A program made the translations under genes and the position numbers. This document shows positions 1-8,533 of a stretch of DNA of 64,000 nucleotides, piece after piece. The notes under the pieces are model-generated. The model ran no database searches and was not told the DNA's origin. It was given only the letters and a program-made list of their open reading frames with translations. This stretch comes from Pseudomonas matsuisoli (GTDB lineage Bacteria; Pseudomonadota; Gammaproteobacteria; Pseudomonadales; Pseudomonadaceae): positions 186,001 through 250,000 of the forward strand of contig NZ_BMPO01000004.1 in the NCBI RefSeq assembly GCF_014647635.1, read 5' to 3'. The first letter of the stretch is position 1. Every line of letters starts with the position of its first letter.

Positions 1-90
1 ATGAAAGGGCCCAAAATCGTCTTGGCTAAAGTGCTGCAGGTGGACCCTGAGGAAACGGGTTCGCACTTGCATACCGACCGAGGGGACTGA
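1..90 (+). CDS. Possible short or 5'-truncated reading frame at the window edge
   Basis: An open frame begins at base 1 with ATG and runs 29 codons to a TGA at 88-90. Because the window starts exactly at the ATG, I cannot tell whether this is a complete small ORF or the 3' end of a longer gene. No domain is recognisable in 29 residues and no ribosome site is visible. The ~150 bases after it hold only the upstream region of the response regulator. Treat as unproven. Confidence 0.2.
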   Translation: MKGPKIVLAKVLQVDPEETGSHLHTDRGD

Positions 91-239
91 ATGGCGCGCG
101 CGAGACATCCACGCGCCGTTCTGCCCAATGGCTCACAAATACAGTACTCTTCGTCGAATTGAATCTGGCAGGTAGCCGGACCGTAGGTGCGGTGTTCGAT
201 CCACCACGGAATTGTAGGACTGCAATCAGGCGACGCGCG

Positions 240-887
240 ATGGCGAAAATCAGCAGGACCGAACGTGTGATCATCGGCGATGATCACCCCGTTTTCAGGG
301 AAGGCTTGTCCCGCATCGTGCGAAACCTGTTGCCCGAAGCCACCGTCGTAGAGGCCGGTACGCTTCAGGAGGTCCTGGATGCGGCGCGCGCGACACCTGC
401 GCCAACGCTGATCCTGCTGGATCTGATGTTTCCCGGGGTCGAGCCGAAGCAATCGATCGCAGATCTACGTCAGGAATTTCAGCAAACATCGCTGATCATC
501 GTATCGATGATCGAGAATTCGGCACTTATCGATACCTTGATGTCCTGCGGCGCGGACGGCTTCATTGGTAAGGCGTTGAACGCCACCGAAATTGCCGATG
601 CCATCGTCCACGTGCGCAACGGCGATTTCGTGGTCCGCTACAACACATCGACGCTTATCAGCACTCTGGATGTACAGAGTCAGATCGACCAGCTTACTGC
701 TCGGCAGCGAGACGTGCTGCGGTTGCTGGTCGATGGCCTGTCGAACAAAGAGATCGCCCGCATCCTCGACATCTCGCCTTTCACCGTACGTATTCATGTG
801 TCCGCGTTGCTACGCGTATTGAAGGTCAATAGCCGCGCCGCCGCGGCCGGCATCGGCGCTCAAGCCGGGCTTTTCCGGCAAGGTTAG
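240..887 (+). CDS. NarL/FixJ-type response regulator (REC + LuxR HTH)
   Basis: A 215-residue two-component response regulator that should bind DNA when phosphorylated. The receiver domain occupies about residues 8-125, with the acidic pair DD near 14-15, the phosphoacceptor Asp at about 61 (motif LLDLMFPG) and the conserved Lys at about 111 (GFIGKAL). The C-terminal LuxR-type helix-turn-helix spans about 150-205, with LTARQRDVLRLL and SNKEIARILDIS. An in-frame upstream start at 159 exists, but ATG 240 is preferred because MAKISRTE leads directly into the receiver fold; no strong ribosome site decides it. It converges on the hybrid kinase gene and overlaps its stop by 4 bp, so the two may form a signalling pair although they are not co-transcribed. 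Target genes are unknown. Confidence 0.85.
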   Translation: MAKISRTERVIIGDDHPVFREGLSRIVRNLLPEATVVEAGTLQEVLDAARATPAPTLILLDLMFPGVEPKQSIADLRQEFQQTSLIIVSMIENSALIDTLMSCGADGFIGKALNATEIADAIVHVRNGDFVVRYNTSTLISTLDVQSQIDQLTARQRDVLRLLVDGLSNKEIARILDISPFTVRIHVSALLRVLKVNSRAAAAGIGAQAGLFRQG

Positions 888-2509
888 GCGCCTTCCGCGT
901 GCCCCAGCGCATGCCGAATGCGCAAGCTCGCCAAGAGCGACCGTAAATCCGCAGGCGCGACCGGCTTTGACAGTACGGGCACGCTGGGATCGGCGATGAT
1001 CGCTTCGACCGTCGCCACGTCATGACCGGTGACGACCACTGCGGGAATATGGCGTCCGCTGAGTTGGCGCAGGTACTCGATACAATCCGCGCCCGAGGCT
1101 TCGGTCCCTAGGTCAAAATCCGTCACGACCAGATCGCAAGGCACCAGCGAGTCAGGAATCGAAGCCGCTGTGCTGACTTGGCAACCCCACTTCTCCAGCA
1201 GGGTCGCCGTGGCCTGCAGCACGCTCTGCTGGTCTTCGATGAGCAACACATGTAAGCCCGTCAGTGGGCTGATGACCACTGAAGGACGCTCCTCCGCCAT
1301 TGCCGGCTCGATCGCTCGCTTGAGCCCCTCCACCACGACCCGCGTACCCCTGCCCTCGTTCGAACGAAAGAAAAGTCGCAGGGTCAGGAGGTTCACCAGC
1401 CGACTAACGATGAAGAGCCCCAGGCCCAACCCTTCTATATCCCGATCGCGAATCGCGCGAACCCGATAGAACTCATCGCACACCTTCCCGATATCCGCAG
1501 GCGGAATGCCTCGACCACAGTCGATCACCTCGATCGCGATGTCGCCTTGCCGGGCCCGGCTTCCCACTAAAATTGGTTTGCCATTGCCGTACTTGATCGC
1601 GTTCGAAATGAGATTCTGCAGGATGGTTCGTAACAGGCTGGGATCGGTCATCACCCATTGCGACGTTGGACGTACGCGAATCGCCGTGCCTGCCCAGCGC
1701 GCTGCTTCAGCGTTCTCCCGTGCGACTTCATCCATGAGCGGCCCAAGCGCTACCGGCTGAGTACTTGCGACCATCTTGCCGTTATCGAGGGTGTAGAGGT
1801 CGAGAATCGAACGAAACAGCTGCGAGACGCTGTAGAGCGACTTGTCGATATTCTCCACCATCCGTTGTTCTTCCTGGCCCAGATTGGCATCGCGCAGGCA
1901 GGCTGTGAACAGGTTGATGGCATAGATGGGCTGGCGCAGATCATGGCTCGCCTGTGCCAAAAAACGCGATTTGGCGAGGTTCGCGGCGCGCGCCTGTTCA
2001 GTGGCCTCGCGGGTTTGCCTGAGGAGAATGTGCGAGTACGCCGGTACCGCAATCATGGTGATGACCAGCATGAACACCACGTACGGCTGCGCTTGCAGGT
2101 AGGGCATGGATTCGACGATCACTGCGATCGATACCAACGCGATGCCGGTCGCGAGTGCCAGATACCGCGAACCGTAGCGCATGCCATTGCCCACCGTAAC
2201 CCACAGCATCACGCCAAACACCGGCAGCATGGATTCTCCGCCCATGATCATGCACGCGCTGATCGCGACGTAGTCGTGGCCGATGGCTAACAAGCGCCGG
2301 TAATGGAATACGCCTGGAAAGGCGACGATCCAGCCGAAGAGCACGATGGACAGGAACATGAACACCAGCGCGTACGTAGCGACCTGCATGAACGCGCCTC
2401 GGTCCATGAGACCAAGCGCATAGGTGGCGCACATGTACGCTATGGCGACGCCCCCAATGACCAGCCGCACGACCGCCTGAGCACGCTCGTTATCCTTCGC
2501 CGCTCGCAT
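884..2509 (-). CDS. Membrane hybrid sensor histidine kinase with C-terminal receiver
   Basis: About 541 residues. The first ~165 residues form roughly six hydrophobic helices with no recognised extracellular sensor domain, so the signal may be sensed within the membrane. A HisKA dimerisation region follows, with the phosphoacceptor His near 190 (SHDLRQPIYAIN), then a HATPase domain with an N box (LISNAIKYG), a G1 box (DCGRGIPP) and a G2 box (GLGLGLF). A receiver domain closes the protein, with its phosphoacceptor Asp near 460 (VVTDFDLG) and a conserved Lys (VLSKPVAP). GTG at 2512 directly precedes the chosen ATG at 2509. It converges on the NarL-type regulator with a 4-bp tail overlap. A REC-ended kinase normally needs a phosphotransfer step, and no Hpt protein is encoded nearby. 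Confidence 0.88.
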   Translation of the reverse strand: MRAAKDNERAQAVVRLVIGGVAIAYMCATYALGLMDRGAFMQVATYALVFMFLSIVLFGWIVAFPGVFHYRRLLAIGHDYVAISACMIMGGESMLPVFGVMLWVTVGNGMRYGSRYLALATGIALVSIAVIVESMPYLQAQPYVVFMLVITMIAVPAYSHILLRQTREATEQARAANLAKSRFLAQASHDLRQPIYAINLFTACLRDANLGQEEQRMVENIDKSLYSVSQLFRSILDLYTLDNGKMVASTQPVALGPLMDEVARENAEAARWAGTAIRVRPTSQWVMTDPSLLRTILQNLISNAIKYGNGKPILVGSRARQGDIAIEVIDCGRGIPPADIGKVCDEFYRVRAIRDRDIEGLGLGLFIVSRLVNLLTLRLFFRSNEGRGTRVVVEGLKRAIEPAMAEERPSVVISPLTGLHVLLIEDQQSVLQATATLLEKWGCQVSTAASIPDSLVPCDLVVTDFDLGTEASGADCIEYLRQLSGRHIPAVVVTGHDVATVEAIIADPSVPVLSKPVAPADLRSLLASLRIRHALGHAEGA

Positions 2510-2579
2510 CACACCGCTACCCTGCCGTATTCCATGACCGGCGAAGTATAAGGCGCCCCGTTACGCGGCGCCTCACACA

Positions 2580-3596
2580 TCAGGCGTGGCGTGTGGCGTC
2601 GAAACGATTGAGCAGCGAATGGATGACATACACCGTCAACAGCGTCAGCAGTACCGCGACCGACACCGAGGTGAAGCGATAGACGATCGCGTAGACCACG
2701 TCCTGCTCCGGCGTGAGGTACTGTCCGAAGACGATCGCCAGTGTCGTCAATGCACCAAAACCGATGCCCTGGGTCCCTTCCAACACGTGCGTGCGCGCGC
2801 AGTAGAACAGGGCAAGCCAATAGATGACCGTGACCAGCGGCAACACGTTGAAGTGGTCGATCAATACCAGTTGCATCACCAAGCCGACGGCACAGCCCAA
2901 CAGCGTGCCCAGCGCACGGATACGCCCGGCGAAGCGGATGCCGTTCCAGTGCATGGGAAACAGGATCAGGATCGATGCCACCTGCGCGGACAATGAGTCG
3001 CGCAAATCCAGCATCTGAAAGATTGCGAAGGAGAGGGTCGCGATGGTGGCACCAAGCAATGCCTCATGCCGCCGGGATGCCACATCCTTGGCGGCGGGCT
3101 TTGGTGGCTGGCGTGGCTCCACATCGGGAAACAGATAGAACATCAGAAACGCGATGCCAACGGTGATGACGGCGGCCGTCAGCTGGCTGGCGATCATGTC
3201 GTACAGATGTGTATCCGGGTAGCTCGCAAAATGCAGCAAGATCGAGACGAACACGATGCCCATCGCACCGAAGAGAAACAGCGGCCCCTGCGCCATCAGC
3301 CAGAAACGCCAGAAGAACGACACGAATACGAGCGGCAGGATCAGGCCGGGCCGATCGCCGAAGAGGCCGTAGATCACCAAGGTTTCAAGGCACGCGAGCA
3401 CGGTGAGCGCCAGGAACTGCCGGATGATATGGGCGTTGAGCGTCGGCACCAAGCCCAGCAGCAGGATCGGCATCACGCAGAAGAATGAGCCGAAGTCCCA
3501 GCCGGCGATCTTGCTCACGGCCAGCCCCAGCGTCCCGCCACCTGCGATGCGCAGACATTGTCGCAGGCCATTTTCGTCAAGCGCCCCGACGGCCAT
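2580..3596 (-). CDS. DUF2955 / FUSC-like inner-membrane efflux component
   Basis: A 338-residue polytopic inner-membrane protein with two hydrophobic blocks (about residues 15-160 and 185-330) separated by a short cytoplasmic linker rich in Pro and Lys. This two-half layout is that of the FUSC/aromatic-acid exporter superfamily, and the sequence resembles the DUF2955 group that is usually paired with an HlyD adaptor. Its start codon overlaps the stop of the upstream adaptor gene by one base (TGATG), so the two are translationally coupled. Together they probably export small organic compounds; the substrate cannot be read from the sequence. No outer-membrane factor gene is adjacent. Confidence 0.8.
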   Translation of the reverse strand: MAVGALDENGLRQCLRIAGGGTLGLAVSKIAGWDFGSFFCVMPILLLGLVPTLNAHIIRQFLALTVLACLETLVIYGLFGDRPGLILPLVFVSFFWRFWLMAQGPLFLFGAMGIVFVSILLHFASYPDTHLYDMIASQLTAAVITVGIAFLMFYLFPDVEPRQPPKPAAKDVASRRHEALLGATIATLSFAIFQMLDLRDSLSAQVASILILFPMHWNGIRFAGRIRALGTLLGCAVGLVMQLVLIDHFNVLPLVTVIYWLALFYCARTHVLEGTQGIGFGALTTLAIVFGQYLTPEQDVVYAIVYRFTSVSVAVLLTLLTVYVIHSLLNRFDATRHA

Positions 3597-4657
3597 CAGT
3601 AAACGTAGTGCAACAGGCTGATGAAGCGGATTTGGAACCAGCCGAACAACCCGCCAATCACCGATTCGTGCGGGTACAACTGCACGGTGGCACGGGCGCC
3701 CGTCGGCAGCGGCGCCGCCGCCGGTTCATCGAGTACGACATGCAGCCGCTGACGCTGGGCGTCGCGAATCCAGCGATCGGAGTTCGGCGGCGCGGCGAGG
3801 TCACCATTGGCATCGTATTGCCCTGCCCGGACACCCGCGTCAATCGCAGACACATGCGCCTGGAAGACACGACCGGGCAAGGCATCGAAGACTACCTCGG
3901 CCTCGTCCCCCGGCTCGACATGACGTAGGCTCTTCTCGCGGAAGTCTGCACTGATGTCGATCTCATCGCTGACCAATGCGGCGACCGGTGCCCCTGCGGA
4001 CACATAGGCCCCCGGTGATAGCTGCAGATTGCTGACAGTGCCGTTGCGGTCTGCCCGCACTTCACTGTAGGCCCGGCGAAGCTTTGCTTGAGCCAGCGTA
4101 TTTCCAGCGCGCAATAGTGCCAGGTTGTCGGGTCCACGATTGCCTCGCTGTGCCTCGAGCTCGCTGATGCGCGCCTGCGCCGACGCAAGACGTGCGTCAG
4201 CGGCGCGCCGGCGGGCTTCCGTCTGGTCGTATTGCTGCCGCGACACGTTCTGGCTGCTGAGCAGGCGCGACAAACGCTGTAGCTCACGCGCGAGCTCCGC
4301 CGCCTCGGCCTCGGCCGCGCGTTCATCCGCACGCGCCGCAGTCAAGGCGGCATCCAGCTGACGGTTATCCTGCGCTGCTTGTTTCAAAGCGATTTCGGCT
4401 GCCGTTACCTCCAGATCGAACGGCTCGGGGTCCAGGCGAAACAACACCTCACCTGCCAAGACATGCTGATTGTTGGCGATCTCGACGCGCAAGACCTGCC
4501 CGCTGACTTGCGGTGCGACCCGCAAGACCGGGCGCGTCAATTGAGCCTGCGGCGTCAATGGCATCCACAGGTCAGCAACCAGGAAATAGATGAACAGCAC
4601 GATGAACGCAGCAATCGCGACTCGCACCCGACGGGCGAATCGTTGATCTGGAGTCAT
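3596..4657 (-). CDS. HlyD/EmrA-family membrane fusion (adaptor) protein
   Basis: About 353 residues. One N-terminal transmembrane helix (about 12-32) anchors the protein. It is followed by a lipoyl-like half motif (VSGQVLRVEIANNQHV), a long Ala/Glu/Arg-rich coiled-coil hairpin (about 80-190) and a second lipoyl half plus beta-barrel with GAYVSAGAPVAALV. This is the classic periplasmic adaptor of tripartite efflux pumps. ATG 4657 is chosen over the longer frame starting at 4738 because an AAGGAA ribosome site sits about 7 bases upstream and MTPDQRF leads directly to the membrane anchor. It is the first gene of a two-gene operon with the DUF2955 protein. Substrate unknown. Confidence 0.86.
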   Translation of the reverse strand: MTPDQRFARRVRVAIAAFIVLFIYFLVADLWMPLTPQAQLTRPVLRVAPQVSGQVLRVEIANNQHVLAGEVLFRLDPEPFDLEVTAAEIALKQAAQDNRQLDAALTAARADERAAEAEAAELARELQRLSRLLSSQNVSRQQYDQTEARRRAADARLASAQARISELEAQRGNRGPDNLALLRAGNTLAQAKLRRAYSEVRADRNGTVSNLQLSPGAYVSAGAPVAALVSDEIDISADFREKSLRHVEPGDEAEVVFDALPGRVFQAHVSAIDAGVRAGQYDANGDLAAPPNSDRWIRDAQRQRLHVVLDEPAAAPLPTGARATVQLYPHESVIGGLFGWFQIRFISLLHYVY

Positions 4658-4928
4658 GGGATTCCTTAAAACGGAGGGCAGCTCGCTGCGCGCGAAGGCA
4701 GCAAACCCGAAAAGCCGCGCATTATATTGTTCCACCAAACGGGACTGAACCCAGCTGTGGACAATTGAGTGTTACCTCAGCGCTACAGTGGAATGGACCG
4801 TGGGCCCGAGAGCAGCGTTCTTGAAACAGACGCCAAGACGCCGGACGCAGATTTTGTAGGAGTTCCCCGCCGCCAAGGCGCCGCGCTGTCGCGCAGCAAA
4901 CAGGGGCATGGCAGTGAGTGCGGGCCTT

Positions 4929-4996
4929 GTGGGAGCGAGCCATGCTCGCGATTGGCATGACGGCCTAACTCCATCGCGAGCATGGCTCGCTCCCAC
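4929..4996. repeat. REPIN: perfect 24-bp inverted REP pair (GGGAGCGAGC family)
   Basis: Bases 4929-4952 and 4973-4996 are exact reverse complements (24 bp) around a 20-bp spacer, beginning GTGGGAGCGAGCCATGCTCG. This is the typical paired REP of Pseudomonas genomes. It lies in the 453-bp gap 4658-5110 between the HlyD gene and the M23 peptidase gene; no other gene is visible in the gap. A single REP of another subfamily (AGCCAGC...GGCTGGCTCCTACA) follows at 5051-5073. Confidence 0.92.
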
Positions 4997-5050
4997 GAGG
5001 TCATCTGAATTTTCGCCTATAAATCAACAGGATATTTTTTGTTTGATGAG

Positions 5051-5073
5051 AGCCAGCCCGGCTGGCTCCTACA
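5051..5073. repeat. Single REP (GCTGGCTCCTACA family)
   Basis: A short palindrome AGCCAGCCCGGCTGGCT followed by CCTACA. The same tail, GGCTCCTACAG, recurs at 8486, 16505 (reverse) and 46675, which defines a second REP subfamily in this window, distinct from the GGGAGCGAGC type just upstream. No transposase of the RAYT type is present in the window to mobilise it. Confidence 0.75.
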
Positions 5074-5110
5074 GACTTACTCACCTACCTAGGAATTTCG
5101 TTCCGCCAGG

Positions 5111-6007
5111 CTATTCCCCACCCACCGCGAAATTGGGCAGCTTATCCACCGGACGCGCGAAGTCGAAGGGGATGGACTCCACCGCCAGCCCGACGTTGCG
5201 CTGAACGACGAAATGAAGATGAGGGCCGGTGCTGTTTCCAGTATTGCCTGAGCGCGCGATCTGCTCGCCCTGACCGACGTACTGCCCTTCACGGACCTTC
5301 ACCGAACCACGCATGAGGTGGAGATACACACCCATGGTCCCGTCGTCGTGAATCAGGCGGACGAAGTTGCCGGATGGATTATCGCCGCGGCCAGTCTGTG
5401 CATTCTCGATCTTCACCACGGTCCCGGCGCGCGCCGCTACGATCGGCGTGCCTTCGGGCATGGCAATATCGACCGCGTAGCGGCCCTTGGGCGTGTTGTG
5501 GCTGTAGGTGCCGTTCGCGCCCTGGGTCAGACGAAACGGACCACCGAGCCATGGCTGCGGATAGTTGAAGGGCTTGGGCAGTAGCCGTGGATCGCCCAGC
5601 GCGTAGCTGAATTTCGGCGTGTAGCGCATGGGCTGGCCAGGCTGCCTCGGCGCCAAGGTCGCCAGCCGGATGTTGCTTCGCGGCGGTACGATCCAGCTGA
5701 TCGGCTCGTCGGGGGCACCACTGACGTTAACCTGCCCGTTGATGGCCAGTCGGACTTCGACCGGCGCAAACAGGTCGTTGCGAACCATCAGCGTTTCGCC
5801 GGCAACATGCTTCAGCGTTTCCAACTTCACCTGCGTGTCCAGGCTCTCCACCATCTGGTCACGGAAAGTGAACACCTGCGCGCCGGGCGCAGCCTTGTCG
5901 GTGTAGGTAACGACCCCATTCGCATCGACGTACTTATAGATCGTCGCTGCTGGCGCGGAGCCTGCGAATATCAGCAGAAGACAGCCTAAAAGCGCGTGGG
6001 TGGACAT
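5111..6007 (-). CDS. Secreted M23 (LytM-type) metallopeptidase with N-terminal DUF4124
   Basis: About 298 residues. A signal peptide covers about 1-20 (cleavage near SAPAA), followed by a DUF4124-like segment (TIYKYVDANGVVTYTD, about 21-45) and a catalytic M23 domain at about 165-280. The zinc and catalytic residues appear intact: His 169 and Asp 179 (YSHNT...YAVDIAMPEG), then His 229 (YLHL) and His 262/264 (GPHLHF). Such enzymes cut peptidoglycan cross-bridges in the periplasm or activate amidases. ATG 6007 is preferred over the longer frame from 6127 because it places the signal peptide at the N-terminus. It lies downstream of the CheY-like gene but is separated by 443 bp, so it probably has its own promoter. 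Confidence 0.87.
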   Translation of the reverse strand: MSTHALLGCLLLIFAGSAPAATIYKYVDANGVVTYTDKAAPGAQVFTFRDQMVESLDTQVKLETLKHVAGETLMVRNDLFAPVEVRLAINGQVNVSGAPDEPISWIVPPRSNIRLATLAPRQPGQPMRYTPKFSYALGDPRLLPKPFNYPQPWLGGPFRLTQGANGTYSHNTPKGRYAVDIAMPEGTPIVAARAGTVVKIENAQTGRGDNPSGNFVRLIHDDGTMGVYLHLMRGSVKVREGQYVGQGEQIARSGNTGNSTGPHLHFVVQRNVGLAVESIPFDFARPVDKLPNFAVGGE

Positions 6008-6450
6008 GTATGGAGGATCCCTGGCAAACGTGCATTTTCCGAATGCAGCCAAGGCAGTTAGCAAGAGACAGGCCATCCACACACGTGGAATGTCAGTGCT
6101 CTTCGAGCGCGGTGGCCTTGGCGCCACGTAGAAATACTATCGGCGCATTGAGCGAAAACGCCCGTCGGAACGACGAATGGCACGTCGCCGTGAGGAACCA
6201 TGAGCGGCGTGGATGTCCAGGGAATGATCGACAACCGCTGGGCCGACTGCCGGAAACTGTCGCACAGTTACGCAATGCGCGTGTTTTGGTGCGCTGGCGC
6301 CAATAAACACAGGCGACCGAAGCGGATCGCGCAAAGTATGACCGTAGCGCGGGTGAAACCCGCATGCCCCGGGCGCAATTCACCCGAAATGTACGTCGAG
6401 ATCACGCACGCCACGTCGAGCGGTCGCCGGAAACACGTCAATCCGATGCT
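6008..6450. other. 443-bp intergenic region with one GTAG-GCGGGTG repeat copy
   Basis: This gap separates two minus-strand genes. Bases 6342-6384 carry CCGTAGCGCGGGTGAAACCC followed by GCATGCCCCGGGCGCA. The same string, with few changes, occurs at 30671-30713 and related forms at 28190 and 28073, so it is an interspersed repeat family. The rest shows no convincing ORF, RNA gene or terminator; several short frames here are unsupported. Confidence 0.6.
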
Positions 6451-7365
6451 TTACGCACCTGGGGTGAAATGCTTCTGCGCAGTGCCACGCGCGATCAAGC
6501 GCGAAAGGTAATCCATTTTCTGTGCGTCCTGATCCACAAAGCGGAACACCACCTGCAGCCATTCGCTGTCCGGCTTCTGCTCCAGCGCGGCAATGCTGTG
6601 AAGATAGCCATTGAGCCGCGCAACCTCGCTTCCACCGCCATCATCGCCCTGCTCCAGGTCGAGCACCGCACTTTCGAGAATCTGCGGAAGCAATTCCGCG
6701 CGCTTCACGACGATTTGAGCATCTCGCAGGCTCAGCGCTTTGATCACACAGGTCATCGCCCCGTTGGGCAAACGCAACTGAGCCTGACCACGACCGCTCG
6801 GCATCGCCACCGGGCGCGGGCTAGCGGGCGCCGGCTGAGGTGCACGGGCCGGCGCAGCAGACGCTGGCGAGGCTGGTTTGACCTGGTTCGGATTACCGCC
6901 CGTAAGCGCACTGAGCGAATCATTGGCGAACGCACTGTTGCCCAGAGGCTTGGCGATCCCCCCCGCGATCAGCGCTTGTAGTTTGCCAACCTTGTGCAAT
7001 GCCTTCTTGACCTTCGTGATCAACTGCTCGTTGGTGAAGGGCTTGCCGACATAATCGGAGATTCCCGCCTGGATCGCCTGCACCACATTCTCCTTATCGC
7101 CACGGCTGGTCACCATGATGATGGGCGTGGCCTTGAGGGAATCCTGCGCACGGCACCATTGAAGCAGTTCGATACCACTCATTTCCGGCATTTCCCAATC
7201 GCACAGGATCAGGTCGAACGATTGCCGGGTGAGCATCTGTTGAGCTTTACGGCCATTGGTGGCTTCGTCGAGCGCGATGCCGGGAAAATTATCGCGAAGG
7301 CATTTTTTCATCAGATCGCGGATGAATGAGGCGTCATCCACGATCAATACACTGATTTTGCTCAT
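6451..7365 (-). CDS. CheY-like response regulator with uncharacterised, possibly PilZ-like C-terminal domain
   Basis: A 304-residue protein. The receiver occupies residues 1-125, with acidic pair D10/D11, phosphoacceptor D56 (LILCDWEMP) and K108 (YVGKPF). A Pro/Ala-rich linker (about 155-190) leads to a ~110-residue C-terminal domain starting RGQAQLRLPNGAMTC. That domain has no helix-turn-helix, so this is not a DNA-binding regulator. The beta-rich pattern is reminiscent of PilZ, but the c-di-GMP-binding RxxxR and D/NxSxxG motifs are not visible, so any such relation would be a degenerate one. The gene sits beside phoU-pst, and PAO1 has, from memory, a response regulator in the same place (PA5364). 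No partner kinase is adjacent. Confidence 0.82.
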   Translation of the reverse strand: MSKISVLIVDDASFIRDLMKKCLRDNFPGIALDEATNGRKAQQMLTRQSFDLILCDWEMPEMSGIELLQWCRAQDSLKATPIIMVTSRGDKENVVQAIQAGISDYVGKPFTNEQLITKVKKALHKVGKLQALIAGGIAKPLGNSAFANDSLSALTGGNPNQVKPASPASAAPARAPQPAPASPRPVAMPSGRGQAQLRLPNGAMTCVIKALSLRDAQIVVKRAELLPQILESAVLDLEQGDDGGGSEVARLNGYLHSIAALEQKPDSEWLQVVFRFVDQDAQKMDYLSRLIARGTAQKHFTPGA

Positions 7366-7476
7366 CGTCGGCTCCTGAAGACTGGCCTACAGCATAGCCT
7401 CGACCTCCGCGTGATGGCCAATTCGAAGCGCTGGACGAGTGAGCCGACGCGGCCCGGACCTACCGACTCTCCCGCT

Positions 7477-7593
7477 GTGGGAGCGGGCCATGCCCGCAAT
7501 GGCATTTCGTTGATGAATATCGGGGGCAGGTATACCGCGATCGCGGGCATGGCGGGTGGCCGCCCCGCGGATCGCAGCCAGACCCGCTCCCAC
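7477..7593. repeat. Disrupted REPIN between the CheY-like gene and phoU
   Basis: The left arm at 7477-7500 reads GTGGGAGCGGGCCATGCCCG. The right arm should be its mirror, but GCGGGCATGGC (near 7546) is separated from CCGCTCCCAC (ending 7593) by roughly 30 bp of unrelated GC-rich sequence. The REP therefore seems to have been split by a small insertion or to be a mosaic of two REPs. It occupies most of the gap 7366-7600. Confidence 0.75.
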
Positions 7594-7600
7594 GAACAAC

Positions 7601-8344
7601 CTACAACGCCGGTTCGTCACCGCCCCGGGTGCCTTCGACTTCTTCTTTCATACGACGCAAGCCAATGTGCTTAACGTCCGTACCGCGTACGAGGTAAATC
7701 ACCAGTTCCGCAATGTTGCGGGCGTGATCACCGATACGCTCCAGGGAGCGCAGTGCCCAGATCACATTCAGGACGCGAGAGATCGAACGAGGGTCTTCCA
7801 TCATGTACGTGACCAGTTCACGCAGCGCGGTCTTGTACTCGCGATCAACCGTCTTGTCGTACTGGGCCACGGACAAGGCCAGGTCGGCATCGAAGCGGGC
7901 GAAGGCATCCAGCGACTCCTGCACCATTTTGCGAACCTGATTGCCGATATGACGCACTTCGACGTAGCCGCGAGGCGATTCACCCTCTTCGCACAATTGG
8001 ATTGCACGGCGAGCAATCTTGGTCGCCTCGTCGCCGATACGCTCCAGATCGATCACAGACTTGGAGATACTGATGATCAGCCGTAGGTCCGAAGCCGCTG
8101 GTTGCCGACGCGCCAGGATGCGCGCGCATTCTTCATCGATATTGCGCTCCATCTGGTTGATTTCGTCATCGACGTCACGAACCTGCTGCGCAAGTCCGGA
8201 ATCGGCGTCGATCAATGCGTTGACCGCATCGTTGACCTGCTTTTCGACCAGCCCACCCATAGCCAGCAGGTGGCTGCGGACTTCTTCGAGCTCGGCGTTG
8301 AATTGCTGGGAAATGTGCTGGGTGTGACCGTCTTTATTGATCAT
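7601..8344 (-). CDS. phoU: PhoU, phosphate-uptake and PhoR-signalling regulator
   Basis: A 247-residue all-helical protein made of two similar three-helix bundles, with the two acidic metal-binding patches typical of PhoU (for example DRIGDEATKIARRA and RIGDHARNIAELVIY). PhoU couples the PstSCAB transporter to PhoR and keeps the Pho regulon off when phosphate is plentiful. ATG 8344 is chosen over the 306-residue frame because AGGGG lies just upstream and MINKDGHTQHISQQFN matches the family's usual start and length. It is the last gene of the pst locus, 298 bp after pstB, with a large hairpin in between. It may therefore be expressed partly from its own promoter. Confidence 0.96.
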   Translation of the reverse strand: MINKDGHTQHISQQFNAELEEVRSHLLAMGGLVEKQVNDAVNALIDADSGLAQQVRDVDDEINQMERNIDEECARILARRQPAASDLRLIISISKSVIDLERIGDEATKIARRAIQLCEEGESPRGYVEVRHIGNQVRKMVQESLDAFARFDADLALSVAQYDKTVDREYKTALRELVTYMMEDPRSISRVLNVIWALRSLERIGDHARNIAELVIYLVRGTDVKHIGLRRMKEEVEGTRGGDEPAL

Positions 8345-8470
8345 TTCAGTCCCCTGACGGGTGAATGGTGTAACGACTACCAAAATGTCCTGGCATGAGC
8401 CTGGCGTGAAGGCTTTTTGTAGGAAAGGCTGGCGATGGCTCTCCCATAGCGTCGGAGTGAACTTCATCAG

Positions 8471-8499
8471 CGGATCGCCCACAAGTGGGCTCCTACAGG
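8471..8499. repeat. Imperfect single REP in the pstB-phoU gap
   Basis: GATCGCCCAC-AAG-TGGGCTCCTACAG forms a short hairpin whose tail (GGCTCCTACAG) matches the REP subfamily at 5051, 16505 and 46661. It lies between phoU and the larger structured element at 8534-8637. Confidence 0.6.
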
Positions 8500-8533
8500 G
8501 GTAACGCTCCGCTCCTACCACCTACCTCAAGGT

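Noticed and set aside
26-274. An 82-codon minus-strand frame overlapping the response-regulator start
   Set aside because: No ribosome site, Arg/Pro/Ser-rich composition and no homology by eye.
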